A stretch of DNA of 33,481 nucleotides from assembly GCA_017412505.1 (NCBI GenBank), contig JAFPXN010000153.1, positions 1 to 33,481 of the forward strand, read 5' to 3'. The notes beneath the pieces were generated by a model. That model was not told where the DNA came from. It did no database searches and saw nothing but the letters and a program-made list of their open reading frames with translations. Both the position numbers and the translations under genes were made by a program. Positions 8,096 through 16,163 of this stretch are shown here, one piece after another. Source of the stretch: Bacillota bacterium (GTDB taxonomy: Bacteria; Bacillota; Clostridia; Peptostreptococcales; Anaerovoracaceae). The number at the start of each line of letters is the position of its first letter. Position 1 is the first letter of the stretch.

Positions 8096-8884
8096 ATGAT
8101 CAATCACGAAGAGATCAAAGCCGAGCTGAAAACACTCGAAGCACTGAACAGAAAAATCGACAAATGCTTAAGGCAGACTGTTGATGGCACAGTCTATTTC
8201 GTTCAGTACAGCAAAAATACAAAACCGGTTCCATATTGGAACAGAATGGTCGACGGGAAAAGAGTCCGGAAGCCGTTGAAGGGACACGAAAAAAATCTGC
8301 TGATCCCCTTAAAATACAAGACCTTCGCGCTGCATTTGAAACGAAGAGTTGGAGACAATATCGACGTTCTGAAGACGATTCTCCGGTATAAGCCGTTCGA
8401 TACGGATTTCCTATCCTTTGGCGGGGAACCTTTCAGAGAATGCAGAGAATACTTTTGGGGATCGATCCCGGAGAATTCTGAATTCGAAGCTCTTGAAGAA
8501 AGACAGAACCCTTCCCATCCGGAACAATTGAACGTTCATACGGAACTTGGCGTTTTCCGGAGCCGCGAGGAATACATCGTCGCCCGGGCGCTGACGATAC
8601 TGGGCTTGCGGTTTAAATACGAATCGCCCCTTCCCACCCCTTACCGGTATCATTATCCGGATTTTGCCGTGCTTCACCCGAAAACCGGGAAGATCGTCTA
8701 CATCGAATATTCCGGAATGTTGAAAAACGCCGAATATCGGCACTCTGTTCTGACCCGCCTGAAGGATTATGGAGACGCAGGCGTATATTTGGGATATAAC
8801 CTTTTCTTTATTTCTACTGTATTTGAAGATGGGATCGATATGGCATCCATTCTCAGCATGCTGAAAGGGATCTTCGAACTGTGA
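8096..8884 (+). CDS. Orphan protein with PD-(D/E)XK-nuclease-like C-terminal domain
   Basis: 262 residues; not a family I can name. Residues 1-110 are basic and helical, with KRVRKPLKGHEKNLLIPLKYK (54-74), possibly for nucleic-acid contact. The C-terminal part has the order expected of PD-(D/E)XK nucleases: SREEYIVARAL (156-166), FKYESPLP (173-180), YHYPDFAV (185-192, D189) and KIVYIEYSG (199-207, E204). The usual catalytic lysine two residues after the Glu is replaced (E-Y-S), so it may be a degenerate or non-catalytic member. Similar proteins with E-H-F at this position occur in Clostridia, from memory. The gene is visibly AT-richer than its neighbours and stands alone, beside the phased array at 8933-9124. 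Horizontal acquisition is likely. Confidence 0.7.
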   Translation: MINHEEIKAELKTLEALNRKIDKCLRQTVDGTVYFVQYSKNTKPVPYWNRMVDGKRVRKPLKGHEKNLLIPLKYKTFALHLKRRVGDNIDVLKTILRYKPFDTDFLSFGGEPFRECREYFWGSIPENSEFEALEERQNPSHPEQLNVHTELGVFRSREEYIVARALTILGLRFKYESPLPTPYRYHYPDFAVLHPKTGKIVYIEYSGMLKNAEYRHSVLTRLKDYGDAGVYLGYNLFFISTVFEDGIDMASILSMLKGIFEL

Positions 8885-8932
8885 CCAGGCAGAACATGAC
8901 CAGTAAAAACTTAGCCCAGCAGACTGTACCCA

Positions 8933-9124
8933 TGACACTGACAAAAAGCCTAAATTGGACCTATGTCACAAGTTTCACCCTGACAAAGTGTGCAAAATCG
9001 CATTATGTCATTGCTAATCATGCCAAATAAGCCTAAAAAGGGCTGAAACTAATGACAACTTGCAAAAAGAAACACATTGTCATCGGAAAACTAATGACAA
9101 TGTGCTGTATCTGGATTATTGTCA
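8933..9124. repeat. 42-bp-phased array of alternating TGACA/TGTCA sites
   Basis: TGACA occurs at 8939, 8981, 9053 and 9095; TGTCA occurs at 8964, 9006, 9078 and 9120. Each pair bounds a 30-base unit (TGACA, 20 bases, TGTCA), and units 1-2 and 3-4 are separated by exactly 12 bases, giving a 42-base period. Between units 2 and 3 the gap is 42 bases and contains a decayed copy starting TGCCA at 9021. Aligned in one orientation the eight half-sites give a consensus near TGACAAWGTG; the unit interiors are not conserved. A ninth TGACA is at 8933. This looks like clustered protein-binding sites, such as transposon-end or iteron-type sites, not a CRISPR. Confidence 0.8.
9073..9104. repeat. Perfect 11-bp-arm inverted repeat in the array
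   Basis: CACATTGTCAT (9073-9083) and ATGACAATGTG (9094-9104) flank a 10-base centre. The arms join the right end of unit 3 and the left end of unit 4, so this is the best-preserved junction of the array. It could form a hairpin or bind a dimer. Confidence 0.85.
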
Positions 9125-9353
9125 TTGTTGGCCGGATACCCTTGCCTGCGGAGATCTATTCCGCCCTAAGGCAGAAATGCGATATAACGGTTTATGGCAG
9201 GCGAAGCATTCCATAATATGCCTTCCTGCATTCACTGTCATATAGATTGCATCCATTCCCAAGCCATTCAGAGCTATCTTCGGACATGTATTTGACAATC
9301 TACTGAATGTCACTGGAATATACACAGTTTTTCCTGCCGGATAAGCGGCTTGT

Positions 9354-10043
9354 TTACATTTTCACTTTCAGCGACCGCAGGTATTCCTTCTGCTCCGCCG
9401 TGATACGCCGGCTCTCGACCGACTTCTGGATCGCTTTATTGTGTGTCCACGGCTCGAGCCTGCGCTCCTGCAGATACGGCAGCGCCGCGTCCCACTGCTT
9501 CGCCAGCGCCGTCGCGAAATACCAGGCGGTCATCATGTTGACATAGTATTCGTCCGAGCGGATCCTCGCGACCATCTCCGGATATGCCGGATCGAAGTCG
9601 GAATCCAGAAAGTGCTGCATCAGCATGCCGACGGCAAAACGGACCGTATACGTCCGGTCAGACTTCAGCCAGACCTTGATCCTCTCCAGCAGCCTTGCCT
9701 TATCCCTGCGGAACACCTTCGGCGACAGCTGGTCGCAGGTCGCCCAGTTGTCCACGTACGGGAGAAAGGCTTCGACGGCGTCCATACAGCGGTCGAAGTC
9801 CCTGACAGTCTCCAGCAGAAAGGCGTGCAGCTGATCTTCGTCGAAATACGCGTGGGGCAGATTTGTCAGAAAAACGTCGACGTCTTCCCTCTTCCCGTAT
9901 TCCTTCGCTAGCGAGCGCAGCGCAGGCGTCCGCACGCCGATAAAGCGCGCGGTATCGCAGCCGGGAAACAGCTTCACCTGGAAATCCCGGTAAGGAACGT
10001 CCTGCAGCGCAAACAGATCTTTCCGGATGTCCTCGATGATCAT
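9354..10043 (-). CDS. AlkD-like DNA alkylation repair glycosylase
   Basis: 229 residues of HEAT-like helical repeats. AlkD enzymes remove N3- and N7-alkylated purines without base flipping. The key residues are visible: W and D four apart in VDNWATCDQL (about 117-126, matching AlkD W109 and D113), and an Arg in TVRFAVGMLMQHF (about 152-164, matching R148). Other family signs are YFDEDQLHAFLLE and YYVNMMTAWYFATAL. It lies 3 bases after the stop of the amidohydrolase gene, so it is co-transcribed with it. No Ada or other alkylation-response gene is nearby. No clear terminator follows its stop, where the AT-rich island begins. Confidence 0.93.
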   Translation of the reverse strand: MIIEDIRKDLFALQDVPYRDFQVKLFPGCDTARFIGVRTPALRSLAKEYGKREDVDVFLTNLPHAYFDEDQLHAFLLETVRDFDRCMDAVEAFLPYVDNWATCDQLSPKVFRRDKARLLERIKVWLKSDRTYTVRFAVGMLMQHFLDSDFDPAYPEMVARIRSDEYYVNMMTAWYFATALAKQWDAALPYLQERRLEPWTHNKAIQKSVESRRITAEQKEYLRSLKVKM

Positions 10044-10046
10044 AGT

Positions 10047-11633
10047 TTACTTCTCATACACCGTCTTACCGCCCAGAACGGTCTTCACTACGTTCACGTC
10101 CTTGATCGTCATGGGATCGATGGCGAAGATGTCCTCGTCCAGCACCACGAAGTCGGCCAGTTTCCCTTCTTCGATCGTACCCTTCACGCCTTCTTCGAAG
10201 GATGCGTACGCCGCGTTCTTCGTATACAGGCAGGCAGCCTCGTAGACGGAGATCTTGTGTTCCGGATGCCAGCCGCCTGCGGGTTCGCCGGACAGATTCG
10301 TGCGGCACACGGCGGCCCAGATGCCTTCGAGCGGGTCATAGGGCGCGCCGGGTCCGTCGCTGCTGCCCGTCATCCGGATGCCCTCTTTCAGCAGCCGGCC
10401 CCAGGCGTTGCTGTATTTGCAGCGATCCTGTCCCAGTCTGTCCTCCAGGAACGGAAGATCCGTATGGATGAACATGGGCTGGATGTCTACCATGACCGGG
10501 AGTTTCTTGATGCGGGCGATCAGGTCCTCGTTGACCAGCGACAGGTGGATGAGGCGGAATCTGGCGTCCGGCTTCGGATCCTCCGCGTATACGGTCTCGA
10601 TGGCTTTGACGAACATGTCCGCCGCACGGTCACCGATCACGTGGATGCCGATCTGGATGTTCCGCTGATACGCATCGCGCACCCGTTCCGTCAGTTCTTC
10701 CTGCGTGTAGTTCGTGCTGCCGAACGCCGACGCGTCGTCGCTGTACGCTTCGAGCAGCGCCGACGTCCTGCCGCCCAGGTTGCCGTCAATGAACAGTTTA
10801 TAGAAGCCGTATTTCACCATATCGTCGCCCAGTCCGGTCGTGAACCGGCAGTTTGGCAGATCGTTCAGTCCCAGATAGATGCGGGCGGTCAGCCGCCCGT
10901 CGGCGGCCAGTCCCTGATACGCGTCCGGGTATTCGAGCAGGTTCAGATGTTTGCCTTCGATGGCGTGGATGCCGGTCAGGCCCAGGGCGTTCAGATTGCG
11001 GATCGCCTGTTCCAGCGCGTTTTTCTTCGCCTCGAGGCTCGCCAGCTTGTCCGGGATCAGCGCTACGATCCGGGCGCCCGCCGCGTCCGACACGACGCCG
11101 TTGGGTTCTCCGTCCGCGTCGAAACGAACCGTCCCTTCGACCTCCGGCTTGAAATTCCTGTCGATCCCCGCCATCTGCAGCGCAAGCGAATTGGCGGAGA
11201 AGAAATGCATGCAGCTTCTGGCCAGCAGCACGGGATGATCGCTGCAGGCCTCGTCCAGATCCCGGCGGGTGGGCATCTCGTGGGTGTCGGAGAAGAACTC
11301 GTTGTCGAATCCGAATCCGTAGATCCATTCTCCTTCCGGCACCGACTTCGCATACTTGCGGATGAAATCCTTCAGTTCCTGCATGGACGTCACGTGGTCG
11401 ACCATGAGTTTGCTCAGGTTTTCCGCGTAGTAGTACAGGTGCATATGCGTGTCGATAAAGCCGGGCAGCACCGCGGCGCCTTCGAGATCGACGCACTCGT
11501 CTGCCATCGACTTCGCCTGTTCGTCGCTGCCGCAGTAAACAAACTTGCCGTCGCGGCAGACAAAGGCGGAGACGGTCTCTCCCTCTTCCCGCATGGTGTA
11601 CACTTTACCGTTGTAATAGGCGGTCGTCTTCAT
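10047..11633 (-). CDS. Metal-dependent amidohydrolase, YtcJ-like
   Basis: 528 residues, the usual length for the YtcJ/LAF3 branch of the amidohydrolase superfamily. An N-terminal beta domain leads into a TIM barrel with GFIDTHMHLYYYAENL (about 57-72, metal-binding HxH), GNLGGRTSALLEAYSDD (the family's G-x-L-G-x-R-T-A-A/S motif), IGIHVIGDRAADM (metal His), RLIHLSLV, and GSSDGPGAPYDPLEGIWAAV (catalytic Asp). These enzymes hydrolyse amide or related bonds of small molecules; the substrate is unknown. GGAGG lies 9 bases before the ATG. It is separated by 22 bases from the DUF815 gene and by 3 from the AlkD gene, making a probable three-gene unit with no evident shared pathway. Confidence 0.92.
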   Translation of the reverse strand: MKTTAYYNGKVYTMREEGETVSAFVCRDGKFVYCGSDEQAKSMADECVDLEGAAVLPGFIDTHMHLYYYAENLSKLMVDHVTSMQELKDFIRKYAKSVPEGEWIYGFGFDNEFFSDTHEMPTRRDLDEACSDHPVLLARSCMHFFSANSLALQMAGIDRNFKPEVEGTVRFDADGEPNGVVSDAAGARIVALIPDKLASLEAKKNALEQAIRNLNALGLTGIHAIEGKHLNLLEYPDAYQGLAADGRLTARIYLGLNDLPNCRFTTGLGDDMVKYGFYKLFIDGNLGGRTSALLEAYSDDASAFGSTNYTQEELTERVRDAYQRNIQIGIHVIGDRAADMFVKAIETVYAEDPKPDARFRLIHLSLVNEDLIARIKKLPVMVDIQPMFIHTDLPFLEDRLGQDRCKYSNAWGRLLKEGIRMTGSSDGPGAPYDPLEGIWAAVCRTNLSGEPAGGWHPEHKISVYEAACLYTKNAAYASFEEGVKGTIEEGKLADFVVLDEDIFAIDPMTIKDVNVVKTVLGGKTVYEK

Positions 11634-11655
11634 GGTATGGCCTCCTGACCCTGAC

Positions 11656-12834
11656 TCAGCGCAGACTGTCGACGAACTGTTCCGCGGCCCGCGCGGAGCG
11701 GCTGCCTTTGCGCAGCGCGTATGCTTCGGCTTTTTCCGCCAGTTCGCTCTCCGGAAGATCCAGCCCTGCCTTGCGGGCCAGATCCGTAACGATCTGCAGA
11801 TATAATTGCTTGTTCGGTTTCTGGAAATACACGGTCTCGCCGAAGCGGTCCGACAGGGACATCAGTTCCTGCATCGTGTCGTTGATGTGCACGTCGTCCA
11901 TGGCTGTCCGGTCGGAGAAGCTCTCCTTGACGATGTGCCGCCGGTTGCTGGTGGCGTAGATCACGGCGTTGTCCGCTTTTACGGACGCTGACCCCTCCAA
12001 CGCCGCCTTCAGCATGGAGAAATCGCTGTCGTTCTTGTTGAAGGACAGATCGTCGATAAAGATGATGAATTTCAGCGGATTGCCCGCGATGCGCCCCATG
12101 ACCGAAGACAGGCGCAGCAGCTGGTCCTTGCGCAGTTCGATCAGGCGCAGGCCTTCCGGACGCAGCGCGTTCGCCACGGCCTTGATCGTGGAGGATTTGC
12201 CGGTGCCGGCGTCGCCGTACAGCAGCATGTTCGCGGCAGGACGGCCTTCCAGAAGCGCCTTCGTATTGGACAGCACCCTGCCCCGTTCGTATTCATAGCC
12301 GATAAAGCTGTCCAGCGTGATCGCGTCCGGGGATTCCACGGGCACGATATTTCCCGCGTCATCCAGGCGCAGCATGCCGGCGCCCGCGAAAATGCCGTAG
12401 CCATGCTTTGCCACGTTTGCGAGACGGTCTTCGTATTCCGCCGCGAAATCCACAGGCTCGGAAACAAAGACGGGACGGATATCCTCGTATTCCGGACACA
12501 GATCCTCGGGCTTGAGCGCGCTCAGCATCGAGAACAGATAGAGGTCCTTCCTGCAATTCGCTTCTAAGGCCTCTGAGACCGTTTTTCCGGCCGCTTTGGC
12601 TTTGATGACGGGATTCTCATCCTCGAAGACTTTTTCCCTCAGAAATCGGCAGAAATCGCCCTCCCAGGGGGTGAGCCCGGAACAGACCTCTCCGAGCAGC
12701 GCCAGCTGGTTCAGCGGATCCTCAGCCTCCAGCAGATCGCACAGCGCGGCGAACGGACCCGTTTCGAGCACGCCCCGGAACAGGCTGAGCCCGCGCAGCC
12801 TTGCCGCCAGCAGTTTACGTTCTTTTCTTTCCAT
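11656..12834 (-). CDS. DUF815-family AAA ATPase
   Basis: 392 residues from the ATG at 12834; the frame is open further upstream, but that extension reads through the ilvD terminator and ilvD itself. An N-terminal helical region (1-130) precedes a P-loop ATPase with Walker A GDAGTGKSS (207-215) and Walker B FIIFIDDLSF (256-265), then the sensor-like YATSNRRHI and the FGETVYFQKPNKQLYLQIV segment typical of the family. The cellular role of DUF815 proteins is not established. The start lies 16 bases beyond the ilvD terminator hairpin, and no separate promoter is evident, so expression would rely on readthrough or a promoter inside ilvD. The ribosome binding site is weak. Confidence 0.88.
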   Translation of the reverse strand: MERKERKLLAARLRGLSLFRGVLETGPFAALCDLLEAEDPLNQLALLGEVCSGLTPWEGDFCRFLREKVFEDENPVIKAKAAGKTVSEALEANCRKDLYLFSMLSALKPEDLCPEYEDIRPVFVSEPVDFAAEYEDRLANVAKHGYGIFAGAGMLRLDDAGNIVPVESPDAITLDSFIGYEYERGRVLSNTKALLEGRPAANMLLYGDAGTGKSSTIKAVANALRPEGLRLIELRKDQLLRLSSVMGRIAGNPLKFIIFIDDLSFNKNDSDFSMLKAALEGSASVKADNAVIYATSNRRHIVKESFSDRTAMDDVHINDTMQELMSLSDRFGETVYFQKPNKQLYLQIVTDLARKAGLDLPESELAEKAEAYALRKGSRSARAAEQFVDSLR

Positions 12835-12850
12835 AACAAAACCTATGAAA

Positions 12851-12881
12851 GACCCGCGCCGCAAAAACAGCGGCGCGGGTC
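12851..12881 (-). terminator. Hairpin terminator after ilvD
   Basis: A perfect 12-bp stem, GACCCGCGCCGC (12851-12862) with GCGGCGCGGGTC (12870-12881), and a 7-base loop. On the minus strand it is followed only by TTTCAT, so termination may be incomplete, which would let the DUF815 gene just downstream be transcribed. Confidence 0.8.
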
Positions 12882-12893
12882 TGCGCATAAAAA

Positions 12894-14564
12894 CTAATCG
12901 ACGAACTGATTGACGACAGCGCCTTTGTCCGCGGAGCTCACCTGCGCCGCGTAACGCGCCAGCGCACCCTTGATGCCCTGCTTTTTCTTCAGGGTCATGG
13001 ATGCCTTGCGCGCGGCGATCTCCTCCTCGGACACCTTCAGTTCGATGTGGTATTCGGGGATATTGATCGAAATGACGTCGCCGTCCTTGATATAGGCGAT
13101 CAGGCCGCCTCTCGCCGCTTCCGGGGAAACGTGTCCGATGGACGCGCCTCTCGTGGCGCCGGAGAACCGGCCGTCCGTGATGAGAGCGCAGGAAGTGCCT
13201 AGGCCCATGCCCACGATGGCAGAGGTCGGGGACAGCATCTCGCGCATGCCCGGACCGCCGGAGGGTCCTTCGTAGCGGATGACCACCACGTCGCCCGCTT
13301 CGATCTTGCCGCCGTAGATGGCCGCGATCGCTTCTTCCTCGCTGTCGAAGCACTTGGCGGGACCTTCGTGCACCAGCATCTCGGGGTCGACGGCGGAGCG
13401 CTTGACGACACAGCCGTCGGGCGCCAGATTGCCGCGCAGGATCGCGAGGCCGCCGGTCTTGCTGAACGCGTTTTCGGGCTTGCGGATCACCTGCTCGTCG
13501 CGGTTGACCGCGTTCTGCAGGTTCTCACCCAGCGTCTTACCCGTGCACGTGATGACGGACGTGTCGAGCAGGCCGAGCGCTTCCAGTTCCTTCAGGACGC
13601 CGGGGATGCCGCCCGCTTCGTTCAGATCTTCGATATACGTGCGTCCGGCAGGCGCCAGATGGCAGATGTTCGGCGTCTTTTCCGACAGTTCGTTCGCCAT
13701 GTCCAGATCGATGGCGATGCCGCATTCGTTGGCGATGGCCGGGATGTGCAGCATGGAATTGGACGAGCAGCCGATGGCCATATCGGCCGTCAGCGCGTTG
13801 CGGAACGCCGCAGGGGTCATGATGTCCCGGGGCTTGATGTCCTTTTCCACCAGTTCCATGATCTTCATACCGGCGTGCTTCGCCAGTTCGATGCGCGCGG
13901 AATAGACCGCGGGGATCGTTCCGTTGCCGGGCAGACCCATGCCGAGGACTTCCGTCAGGCAGTTCATGGAGTTCGCGGTGTACATGCCGGAGCAGCTGCC
14001 GCAGGTCGGGCAGGTGTGCAGGCAGTAATCTTCGAGCTTGTCGTCGTCGATCTTGCCCGCCGTATAGGCACCGACCGCCTCGAACATGCTGGAAAGGCTG
14101 GTTTTCCGGCCGTCGATGCGCCCCGCGAGCATGGGCCCGCCGGACACGAAGATGGAGGGGATGTTCAGTCTTGCCGCAGCCATCAGCAGGCCGGGTACGT
14201 TCTTGTCGCAGTTAGGCACCATCACGAGGCCGTCGAATCCGTGGGCCAGCGCCATGGCTTCTGTGGAGTCCGCGATCATCTCGCGGGTGATCAGGGAATA
14301 CTTCATCCCCGTGTGACCCATCGCGATGCCGTCGCAGACCGCGATAGCCGGGAACACGATGGGCGTGCCGCCGGCCATGGCCACGCCGAGTTTGACGGCG
14401 TCCACGATCTTGTCGATGTTCATGTGGCCCGGGACGATCTCGTTATAGGAACTGACGATGCCGATGAGCGGTCTCGCCTGCTCTTCCTTCGTCAGGCCCA
14501 GCGCGTGGTACAGACTTCTGTGCGGCGCGTTCTGGAAACCGTCTACGATCGTTTCTTTAATCAT
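12894..14564 (-). CDS. ilvD: Dihydroxy-acid dehydratase
   Basis: 556 residues, full length. The enzyme dehydrates 2,3-dihydroxy acids to the 2-oxo acids of valine and isoleucine synthesis using an Fe-S cluster. Visible landmarks are [12 protein letters not shown] (38-49), [15 protein letters not shown] (77-91), [10 protein letters not shown] (116-125, cluster Cys119) and the [19 protein letters not shown] segment (185-203, Cys191), plus [12 protein letters not shown] and [12 protein letters not shown] near the C-terminus. It is the last gene of ilvBNCD, 20 bases after ilvC, and is followed by a strong hairpin. Like other Fe-S dehydratases it should be oxygen sensitive. Confidence 0.97.
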   Translation of the reverse strand: MIKETIVDGFQNAPHRSLYHALGLTKEEQARPLIGIVSSYNEIVPGHMNIDKIVDAVKLGVAMAGGTPIVFPAIAVCDGIAMGHTGMKYSLITREMIADSTEAMALAHGFDGLVMVPNCDKNVPGLLMAAARLNIPSIFVSGGPMLAGRIDGRKTSLSSMFEAVGAYTAGKIDDDKLEDYCLHTCPTCGSCSGMYTANSMNCLTEVLGMGLPGNGTIPAVYSARIELAKHAGMKIMELVEKDIKPRDIMTPAAFRNALTADMAIGCSSNSMLHIPAIANECGIAIDLDMANELSEKTPNICHLAPAGRTYIEDLNEAGGIPGVLKELEALGLLDTSVITCTGKTLGENLQNAVNRDEQVIRKPENAFSKTGGLAILRGNLAPDGCVVKRSAVDPEMLVHEGPAKCFDSEEEAIAAIYGGKIEAGDVVVIRYEGPSGGPGMREMLSPTSAIVGMGLGTSCALITDGRFSGATRGASIGHVSPEAARGGLIAYIKDGDVISINIPEYHIELKVSEEEIAARKASMTLKKKQGIKGALARYAAQVSSADKGAVVNQFVD

Positions 14565-14584
14565 ATTTGTCTTCCTTTACTGTC

Positions 14585-15601
14585 TTAGTTGTTGACCAAT
14601 TTGTCCTCGTCGCTCCAGCTGTACATAGCCCGGACTTCCTTACCCACCACTTCGCAGGGATGCTCCGCGGCGAGCTTGCGCAGCGCGTTGAAGTGGACCT
14701 GGCCGCCGGCTTCGGACATCTCGAGCAGGAATTCCTTCGCGAAGGAACCGTCCTGGATATCCTTGAGGATCTTCTTCATGTTCTGCTTTACTTCCGGTCC
14801 GATGATCACAGGACCTCTGGTGTAGTCGCCGTATTCCGCGGTGTTGGACACGGAGTAGCGCATGCCTTCGAAACCGCTCTGATAGATGAGGTCGACGATG
14901 AGCTTCATCTCGTGGATGCATTCGAAATAAGCGTTTCTGGCGTCATAGCCCGCTTCGGTCAGCGTCTCGAAGCCAGCCTGCATCAGCGCGCAGACGCCGC
15001 CGCACAGGACGGCCTGTTCGCCGAAGAGGTCGGTCTCGGTCTCGGTGCGGAACGTGGTCTCCAGAGCGCCTGCTCTCGCGCCGCCGATGCCCAGCGCATA
15101 AGCCAGAGCGATGTCCAGCGCGTCGCCGGTGGCGTCCTGTTCGACCGCTACGAGCACGGGTACGCCCTTGCCCGCGAGATATTCGCTGCGGACGGTGTGG
15201 CCGGGTCCCTTCGGGGCGATCATGATGACGTTGACGTTCTTGGGCGGCTTGATGCAGCCGAAGTGGATATTGAAACCGTGGGCAAACGCGAGGGTCTTGC
15301 CTTCGGTGAGGTAAGGCTCGATGCTTTCCTTGTACATCTTCGCCTGCTTTTCGTCGTTGATCAGGATCATGATGAGGTCGGCGTTCTTCGCGGCGTCCGC
15401 GGCGGTCATGACGGTGACGCCCTGCGCTTCCGCCTTCGCCCAGCTCTTGCTGCCTTCGTACAGGCCGACGATGACCTTGATGCCGGATTCCATCAGGTTG
15501 AGCGCGTGCGCGTGGCCCTGAGAACCGTAACCGATGATCGCGACGGTCTTATCCTTGAGTTTGTCCAGGTTGCAGTCCTGCTGATAGAAAATTCTCTGCA
15601 T
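14585..15601 (-). CDS. ilvC: Ketol-acid reductoisomerase, class I
   Basis: 338 residues from the ATG at 15601, chosen because AAGGAGAG lies about 6 bases upstream; an in-frame ATG seven codons earlier lacks a ribosome binding site. The enzyme isomerises and reduces acetolactate and acetohydroxybutyrate. The Rossmann motif is [13 protein letters not shown], the cofactor-specificity loop is [14 protein letters not shown], and the knotted C-terminal domain carries the metal-binding Asp/Glu residues ([23 protein letters not shown]). The length marks the short class I form. It lies 55 bases after ilvN, the largest gap in the operon. Confidence 0.97.
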   Translation of the reverse strand: MQRIFYQQDCNLDKLKDKTVAIIGYGSQGHAHALNLMESGIKVIVGLYEGSKSWAKAEAQGVTVMTAADAAKNADLIMILINDEKQAKMYKESIEPYLTEGKTLAFAHGFNIHFGCIKPPKNVNVIMIAPKGPGHTVRSEYLAGKGVPVLVAVEQDATGDALDIALAYALGIGGARAGALETTFRTETETDLFGEQAVLCGGVCALMQAGFETLTEAGYDARNAYFECIHEMKLIVDLIYQSGFEGMRYSVSNTAEYGDYTRGPVIIGPEVKQNMKKILKDIQDGSFAKEFLLEMSEAGGQVHFNALRKLAAEHPCEVVGKEVRAMYSWSDEDKLVNN

Positions 15602-15656
15602 GTTGTCTCTCCTTTTATACAAAGAAATATGTGGTTAACATAATTTATCAACTGTA

Positions 15657-16154
15657 TTATTCCGCAGCGTCGAACAGATTGCCGGCGCAGTCAATACATA
15701 TTATACCAGAACGGCACATCTCCACAATGCCGAAGGGTTTGATCATATCGAGAAACTGCTCCATGATGGACGGTTCTCCCGACACTTCGACGCAGATGAC
15801 GTCCGGGTTGAAATCCACGATGCTGGCGTGGTACAGGTCGGCCGCGGTCTTCAGCTCCGCCCTGCTCTCCGGCGTATTGCGCACCTTGACGAGCATGTGT
15901 TCCCGTTCGATATTGTTGTCGGTCTTCATCAGTTTGATCTGCTTGACCTCGTGCAGCTTGCCCAGCTGCTTGATCAGGAAGCCCCGCCCGTAATCGTCGC
16001 CGTCGAACGTGACGGTGATGCGGGAATACCGGGGGTCTTCGGTCTCGCCTACGCTCAGGGTATCGATGTTGAATCCCTTTCGCATGAACAGGCCGGCGAC
16101 TCTGGTCAGGACGCCGAAGTTATTTTCCACATAGATCGCTACGACACTTCTCAT
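15657..16154 (-). CDS. ilvN: Acetolactate synthase small (regulatory) subunit
   Basis: 165 residues. The N-terminal ACT domain (residues 1-75) has VVAIYVENNFGVLTRVAGLFMRKGFNIDTLSVG, the valine-binding fold that feeds back on the catalytic subunit. The C-terminal domain has the ACT-like stretch around FNPDVICVEVSGEPSIMEQFLDMIKPFGIVEMCRSG. AGGAGG with 5-base spacing precedes the start, which is 9 bases after the ilvB stop. The name ilvH would be equally acceptable, since isozyme type cannot be decided here. Confidence 0.95.
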   Translation of the reverse strand: MRSVVAIYVENNFGVLTRVAGLFMRKGFNIDTLSVGETEDPRYSRITVTFDGDDYGRGFLIKQLGKLHEVKQIKLMKTDNNIEREHMLVKVRNTPESRAELKTAADLYHASIVDFNPDVICVEVSGEPSIMEQFLDMIKPFGIVEMCRSGIICIDCAGNLFDAAE

Positions 16155-16163
16155 GGCATCCTC

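Larger units (their letters stand above)
8885..9353. other. AT-rich 469-base gene-free stretch
   Basis: This stretch separates the orphan gene from the convergent AlkD gene. It holds the 42-bp-phased TGACA/TGTCA array (8933-9124), a perfect 11-bp-arm inverted repeat (9073-9104), and three further TGACA/TGTCA pentamers at 9236, 9293 and 9308. I see no convincing coding sequence in it: the short open frames overlap the repeats and resemble nothing. Confidence 0.7.

Noticed and set aside
8933..9124. CRISPR array reading of the phased repeats
   Set aside because: Only 5-10 bases at the unit edges are conserved and the 12-base gaps are far too short for spacers; alternation in orientation is also unlike CRISPR, and no cas gene is present.
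9060..9325. Short open frames on both strands in the AT-rich stretch
   Set aside because: They overlap the repeat array or its right flank, lack ribosome binding sites and show no recognisable protein character.
9320..9353. Terminator after the AlkD gene
   Set aside because: A GCCG/CGGC stem of 4 bp without a T-run is not enough.
12835..13353. N-terminal extension of the DUF815 gene
   Set aside because: It reads through the ilvD terminator and the ilvD coding sequence; the family N-terminus begins at the ATG at 12834.
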